Part shown: positions 60,619-64,000 of the stretch, one piece after another
How the letters are laid out: each line of letters starts with the position of its first letter
How positions within the stretch are numbered: position 1 is the first letter of the stretch
Assembly: GCF_900107275.1 (NCBI RefSeq)
Contig: NZ_FNPI01000010.1
Coordinates: 117,871-181,870 of the forward strand
Reading direction: 5' to 3'
Length of the DNA stretch: 64,000 nt
From: Evansella caseinilytica
Lineage (GTDB): Bacteria > Bacillota > Bacilli > Bacillales > Salisediminibacteriaceae
The notes under the pieces: model-generated
The model's input: only the letters and a program-made list of their open reading frames with translations
Told to the model about the DNA's origin: nothing
Database searches by the model: none
Made by a program: the position numbers and the translations under genes

Positions 60619-61230
60619 ATGAAGTTGATACTGGAATCAGAGAAGCTGGAAAATTATTTGCATGAATCGAGAGTGGTAAACTACTCGCACGAGAGTATAC
60701 AGGAAACTGCAGACAGGCTTTTTCCAACGTCGCTCTCAGAAGTGGAAAAAGCAGTGATTGCTTTTGAATTTGTGCGGGATGAGATTTATCATTCATGGGA
60801 TATTCAAGGGAAGGTTGTCACATGCAAAGCCTCCGATGTCCTTGCTTATAAGCAAGGAATATGTTATGCGAAAGCAAATGCGCTGGCCGCTTTACTCCGT
60901 TTGCAAGGGATTCCGACAGGCTTTTGCTATCAGCGGCTGATGTTGTTTGATGTCCCGGAAAAAGGATATTGTATTCATGCATTAAATGCCGTTTTTCTTC
61001 GGACAACAAACCGTTGGGTCAGGCTGGATGCCCGTGGCAATAAACTAGGTGTCGACGCCCGATTTTCCTTGAAGGAGGAAAGACTTGCTTTTTCTCCGCA
61101 AACAGAAATGGGGGAAATAGATTATCCGTTGGTTTATACGGCCCCGCATCCTCAGACGATAACCGTTTTACAAGAAAATACAGATGCGCTGGAAATGTAT
61201 CAGCGCGGCTTGCCGGAGCGCTTGCCATAA
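60619..61230 (+). CDS. Transglutaminase-like cysteine protein
   Basis: A 203-aa protein with the papain-like transglutaminase-core triad: Cys82 in YKQGICYAKANAL, His120 in GYCIHALNAV and Asp137 in WVRLDARGN. No signal peptide, so it acts in the cytoplasm. GGAGG precedes ATG 60619 by 10 nt. Bacterial members can be proteases, amidases or transglutaminases; the role is unknown. It lies directly before the thrS leader, 54 bp from the first T-box. Confidence 0.82.
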   Translation: MKLILESEKLENYLHESRVVNYSHESIQETADRLFPTSLSEVEKAVIAFEFVRDEIYHSWDIQGKVVTCKASDVLAYKQGICYAKANALAALLRLQGIPTGFCYQRLMLFDVPEKGYCIHALNAVFLRTTNRWVRLDARGNKLGVDARFSLKEERLAFSPQTEMGEIDYPLVYTAPHPQTITVLQENTDALEMYQRGLPERLP

Positions 61231-61284
61231 CCGATTATTTATTGTAGTATAAGACATAATCTTTATATGAAGCTGACATTTTGA

Positions 61285-61523
61285 AAAGCAATGAACAGGA
61301 CAAGAGCTACTTGTGCCGGTTTCCAGAGAGGGGAGGGCAGCTGAAAACTTCCTAACGCGGAAAAGTAGTTTACCACCTTGGAGCTGTGCCGGGGAACGTT
61401 AGTATCCGGTGCCGTCGCTGCTGCGTTAAAGCACTCGAGCCATAAGATTATTTCTTATGGAAAGTTGGGTGGAACCACGGGTATTATGCACTCGTCCCTT
61501 GCCGGGGACGGGTGTTTTTTTAT
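61285..61523 (+). ncRNA. T-box leader, first copy (threonine)
   Basis: Stem I with AGAGAGGGGAGGGCAGCTG, a specifier region TTTACCACCTTGGAGCTG consistent with Thr codon ACC, the T-box GGGTGGAACCACGGG (61467-61481) and a terminator CACTCGTCCC / GGGGACGGGTG with T-run (61489-61523). Uncharged tRNA-Thr would prevent termination. Confidence 0.93.
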
Positions 61524-61610
61524 TGCTCATGTCGATGACAATCGTTGAGCAGCGATTAAACGACAGGAGCCCTTTCGGTAAAAAAAAATTGTATAAAAAA
61601 GATTTGATAA

Positions 61611-61849
61611 AAAGCAATGAACAGGACAAGAGCTACTTGTGCCGGTTTCCAGAGAGGGGAGGGCAGCTGAAAACTTCCTAACGCGGAAAAGTAGTTTACC
61701 ACCTTGGAGCTGTGCCGGGGAACATTAGTATCCGGTGCCGTCGCTGCTGCGTTAAAGCATTTGAGCCATAAGGTTTGCTCTTATGGAAAGTTGGGTGGAA
61801 CCACGGGTATTATGCACTCGTCCCTTGCCGGGGACGGGTGTGTTTTTTA
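61611..61849 (+). ncRNA. T-box leader, second copy (threonine)
   Basis: Nearly identical to the first copy, shifted by 326 bp, with about seven differences over the shared 226 bp, mostly in the stem before the T-box. It has its own terminator at 61815-61849. Tandem T-boxes are known before B. subtilis thrZ. Both must be read through to reach the synthetase gene. Confidence 0.93.
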
Positions 61850-61892
61850 TTTTCAGCAGTCACATATAAAAAAGGAAAGGAGCATTTTTGCA

Positions 61893-63818
61893 GTGAGAGA
61901 GAAAATAATAAACATTCAAATGCCGGATGGCCAAAGAAAGGAATACCCGTTTGGCAGTACCGCGGCCGACGTTGCCGAGACTTTCGGGTCTGGGAGAAGC
62001 AAACGTGCTGTTGCTGCCAAAGTAAATAATCAGCTCGTTGATTTGCACTGCTGGCTGGAAAACGAGGCGGAGCTTGTCATCTTGTCCCTCGATTCACAGG
62101 AAGGGCTGGATATTCTGCGACATACTGCGACCCATGTACTGGCACAGGCCGTCAAGCGCTTGTACGGAAACGTAAAGCTTGGTATCGGATCCGTGATTGA
62201 TGACGGCTTCTTCTATGATTTAAAATGTGAGCAAAGCATAACGGCCGAGGATTTGCAGAAGATTGAGCAAGAGATGAAAAATATTATCGAAGCTGATTTG
62301 CAGATAAAGCGAATCGAAGTTTCTTATGAAGAAGCGGAGATGCTGTTAAAAGAAAATGGAGAGGATTACAAGCTGGATCTCCTTAAGGATTTTTCGCCTG
62401 AGGAAACAATTACATTTTATCAGCAAGGCGAATTCATTGACCTTTGCCGCGGACCGCACTTGCCGTCCACCGGATTGATCAAAGCCTTTCAATTGACTCG
62501 TGTCTCAGGAGCTTATTGGCGGGGAAACAGGGAAAAGGAAGTTTTACAGCGCGTGTATGGTACGGCATTTTCTGAGAAAAAAGCGTTAAAAGCCCATTTA
62601 AACTTTTTGGAAGAAGCGGCGAAACGGGATCATCGTAAACTTGGCAAGCAGCTTGGGCTGTTTATGTTTTCGGAAGAAGCTCCGGGAATGCCATTTTACT
62701 TACCGAAGGGGCAAATCATTCGGAATGAACTGGAGAATTTTTCCCGTGAGCTTCAGAATGCTGCCGGATATGATGAGGTTCGTACGCCATATATGATGAA
62801 CCTGCGGCTGTGGGAGCAGTCGGGCCATTGGGATCACTATCATGAGAACATGTATTTTACCGATGTCGATCAGACGAGGTTCGCATTGAAACCGATGAAT
62901 TGCCCGGGACACATGCTGATTTTTAAAAACAGCCGCTGCTCGTACCGCGATTTGCCGGTGCGGATCGCAGAATTCGGGCAGGTGCATCGCCATGAGTACA
63001 GCGGTGCGTTAAACGGGATGCTGCGGGTCCGAACGTTTTGCCAGGACGATGCCCACATATTCGTTTGCAAAGATCAAATCGAAGAGGAAATCAAGCAGGT
63101 ATTTGAGCTTGTCGACATTGTATACCGTACATTCGGCTTCGATTATTCCGTGGAGCTTTCCACTCGTCCGGAAAAGTCAATGGGGGATGATCAGCTGTGG
63201 GAATTTTCTGAGAGGGCGCTGACAAATGTTCTGGAGGATGTCGGCATCAGCTACCGTATTAACGAAGGGGACGGCGCGTTTTATGGACCGAAGATCGATT
63301 TTCACATTAAGGATGCCTTAAAGCGCAGTCATCAATGTGCCACTATCCAGCTTGATTTTCAAATGCCGGAAAAGTTCGATCTAACGTATGTCAACGAGGA
63401 CAATGAAAAGCTCCGCCCTGTCGTCATTCACCGGGCCATATACGGCTCTATCGACCGATTTTTCGGGATATTAATTGAGCATTTTGCCGGGGGTTTTCCC
63501 GTGTGGCTTGCGCCTGTTCAGGTGCAAATCATCCCTGTATCCGCAGTTCATACGAATTATTGCTCACAGGTTCTTGCGGCACTCAAGCAGTTGGGGGTGC
63601 GAGCAACGGTCGATGAGCGCCAGGAAAAGCTTGGTTACAAAATAAGAGAAGCGCAAATGCAGAAGATCCCGTATATGCTCGTTCTTGGCGACCGGGAAGT
63701 TCGGCATGGGACGGTGAATGTCCGCAAATACGGAGAGAAGAACGCTGAAACGCTCGATTTTGATGTGTTTAAGAAAAAAATCGTGCTGGAAAAAAGCGAG
63801 CGGCGTCTGCGACTGTAA
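61893..63818 (+). CDS. thrS: Threonyl-tRNA synthetase
   Basis: Charges tRNA-Thr with threonine. The 641-aa protein has the full domain order: TGS (1-62), editing domain (HTATHVLAQ; DLCRGPHLPST), class II catalytic core with zinc ligands in MNCPGHM and HRHEYSG and motif 3 HRAIYGSIDRFFGILIEHFA, and the anticodon-binding domain (about 540-641). GTG 61893 follows AAAGGAG; the frame upstream runs through the T-box and is rejected. Tandem T-boxes suggest it may be the thrZ-type starvation-induced paralogue, but whether a second copy exists cannot be seen here. Confidence 0.95.
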   Translation: MREKIINIQMPDGQRKEYPFGSTAADVAETFGSGRSKRAVAAKVNNQLVDLHCWLENEAELVILSLDSQEGLDILRHTATHVLAQAVKRLYGNVKLGIGSVIDDGFFYDLKCEQSITAEDLQKIEQEMKNIIEADLQIKRIEVSYEEAEMLLKENGEDYKLDLLKDFSPEETITFYQQGEFIDLCRGPHLPSTGLIKAFQLTRVSGAYWRGNREKEVLQRVYGTAFSEKKALKAHLNFLEEAAKRDHRKLGKQLGLFMFSEEAPGMPFYLPKGQIIRNELENFSRELQNAAGYDEVRTPYMMNLRLWEQSGHWDHYHENMYFTDVDQTRFALKPMNCPGHMLIFKNSRCSYRDLPVRIAEFGQVHRHEYSGALNGMLRVRTFCQDDAHIFVCKDQIEEEIKQVFELVDIVYRTFGFDYSVELSTRPEKSMGDDQLWEFSERALTNVLEDVGISYRINEGDGAFYGPKIDFHIKDALKRSHQCATIQLDFQMPEKFDLTYVNEDNEKLRPVVIHRAIYGSIDRFFGILIEHFAGGFPVWLAPVQVQIIPVSAVHTNYCSQVLAALKQLGVRATVDERQEKLGYKIREAQMQKIPYMLVLGDREVRHGTVNVRKYGEKNAETLDFDVFKKKIVLEKSERRLRL

Positions 63819-63856
63819 CTTCGTATCCGTGAGCGGAACCATCGGGGAATGGGGCC

Positions 63857-64000
63857 GTGTCAAAAGCCAAAACGATAAGCGTCTGTTCAAAAAGGCAATG
63901 GTTCCGCACGATGCGACCCACTTCCGCCTAAGTGCTGCCCACGTCCTATGGGCAACGGCGAAATGTCGTCATCCTCCAATTCCGCTTAAGTACCACTCAC
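63857..64000. repeat. R1 left end fused to a MITE-like repeat, cut by the window edge
   Basis: GTGTCAAAAGCCAAAACGAT (63857-63876) equals the left end of R1. Directly after it GTCTGTTCAAAAAGGCAATGG begins a copy of the 51.8-kb MITE, sharing CAACGGCGAAATGTCGTCAT and other words. No coding frame. Confidence 0.75.

Noticed and set aside
61704..61892. N-terminal extension of ThrRS through the second T-box
   Set aside because: The sequence is the T-box and its terminator; family alignment and ribosome binding site place the start at GTG 61893.

Overview
The window comes from a Bacillaceae chromosome (Bacillales). The evidence is the glycolytic operon cggR-gapA-pgk-tpiA-gpmI-eno, then secG, an Est30-type carboxylesterase, rnr, smpB and ssrA in the Bacillus order. 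An M-box and T-boxes, class B sortase anchoring, Fur boxes and a likely catabolite-responsive element also fit. The species cannot be fixed from the sequence alone.

Layout. 1-7.0 kb: the glycolytic operon (cggR cut by the window edge). 7.2-14.6 kb: secG, esterase, rnr, a small AT-rich insertion (a metzincin-like secreted protease and a frameshifted lipoprotein gene), smpB, two tandem-repeat arrays and tmRNA. 14.8-17.6 kb: a Mg2+-sensing M-box with mgtC-like and mgtE genes. 18-20.7 kb: a secreted lipase-like protein and three tiny membrane-protein ORFs. 20.9-27 kb: histidine degradation (pseudo-receiver AraC regulator, hutU, hutI, a HutF-like amidohydrolase). 27-40.2 kb: an iron/heme locus. 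40.2-49.7 kb: a PAS chemoreceptor, a DUF2325 coiled-coil protein, a LacI-controlled PTS module with an esterase, and a beta-propeller protein. 49.8-55.7 kb: a multicopper oxidase, a type I toxin-antitoxin module, an ABC-2 exporter and sodA. 55.9-63.8 kb: an HD-domain gene broken by a MITE, a SufR-like regulator, a chemoreceptor, small enzymes, and a threonyl-tRNA synthetase gene behind two nearly identical T-boxes.

The most unusual part is the iron/heme locus. On the minus strand two NEAT-domain surface proteins and a class B sortase are transcribed away from a 750-bp region holding two near-perfect Fur boxes and one weaker one. On the plus strand a Fur-box promoter drives a binding lipoprotein, permease and ATPase. 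These are followed, with almost no spacing, by three subunits of a Mg-/cobalto-chelatase machine (ChlI-like AAA+, ChlD-like AAA+/VWA, CobN/ChlH-like 1217 aa). No cobalamin, chlorophyll or heme-oxygenase gene is present in the window. I infer that the chelatase acts on an imported metallo-tetrapyrrole, possibly removing iron from heme. That is a hypothesis, not a demonstrated function.

The intergenic regions carry several repeat families: MITEs with TTCAAAAAG-type ends and a 6-bp target duplication (TAATAG/CTATTA, seen at two loci); a 250-280 bp element with an inner conserved block and a strong hairpin end; 21-bp tandem repeats at two loci; and a 52-bp tandem hairpin array.
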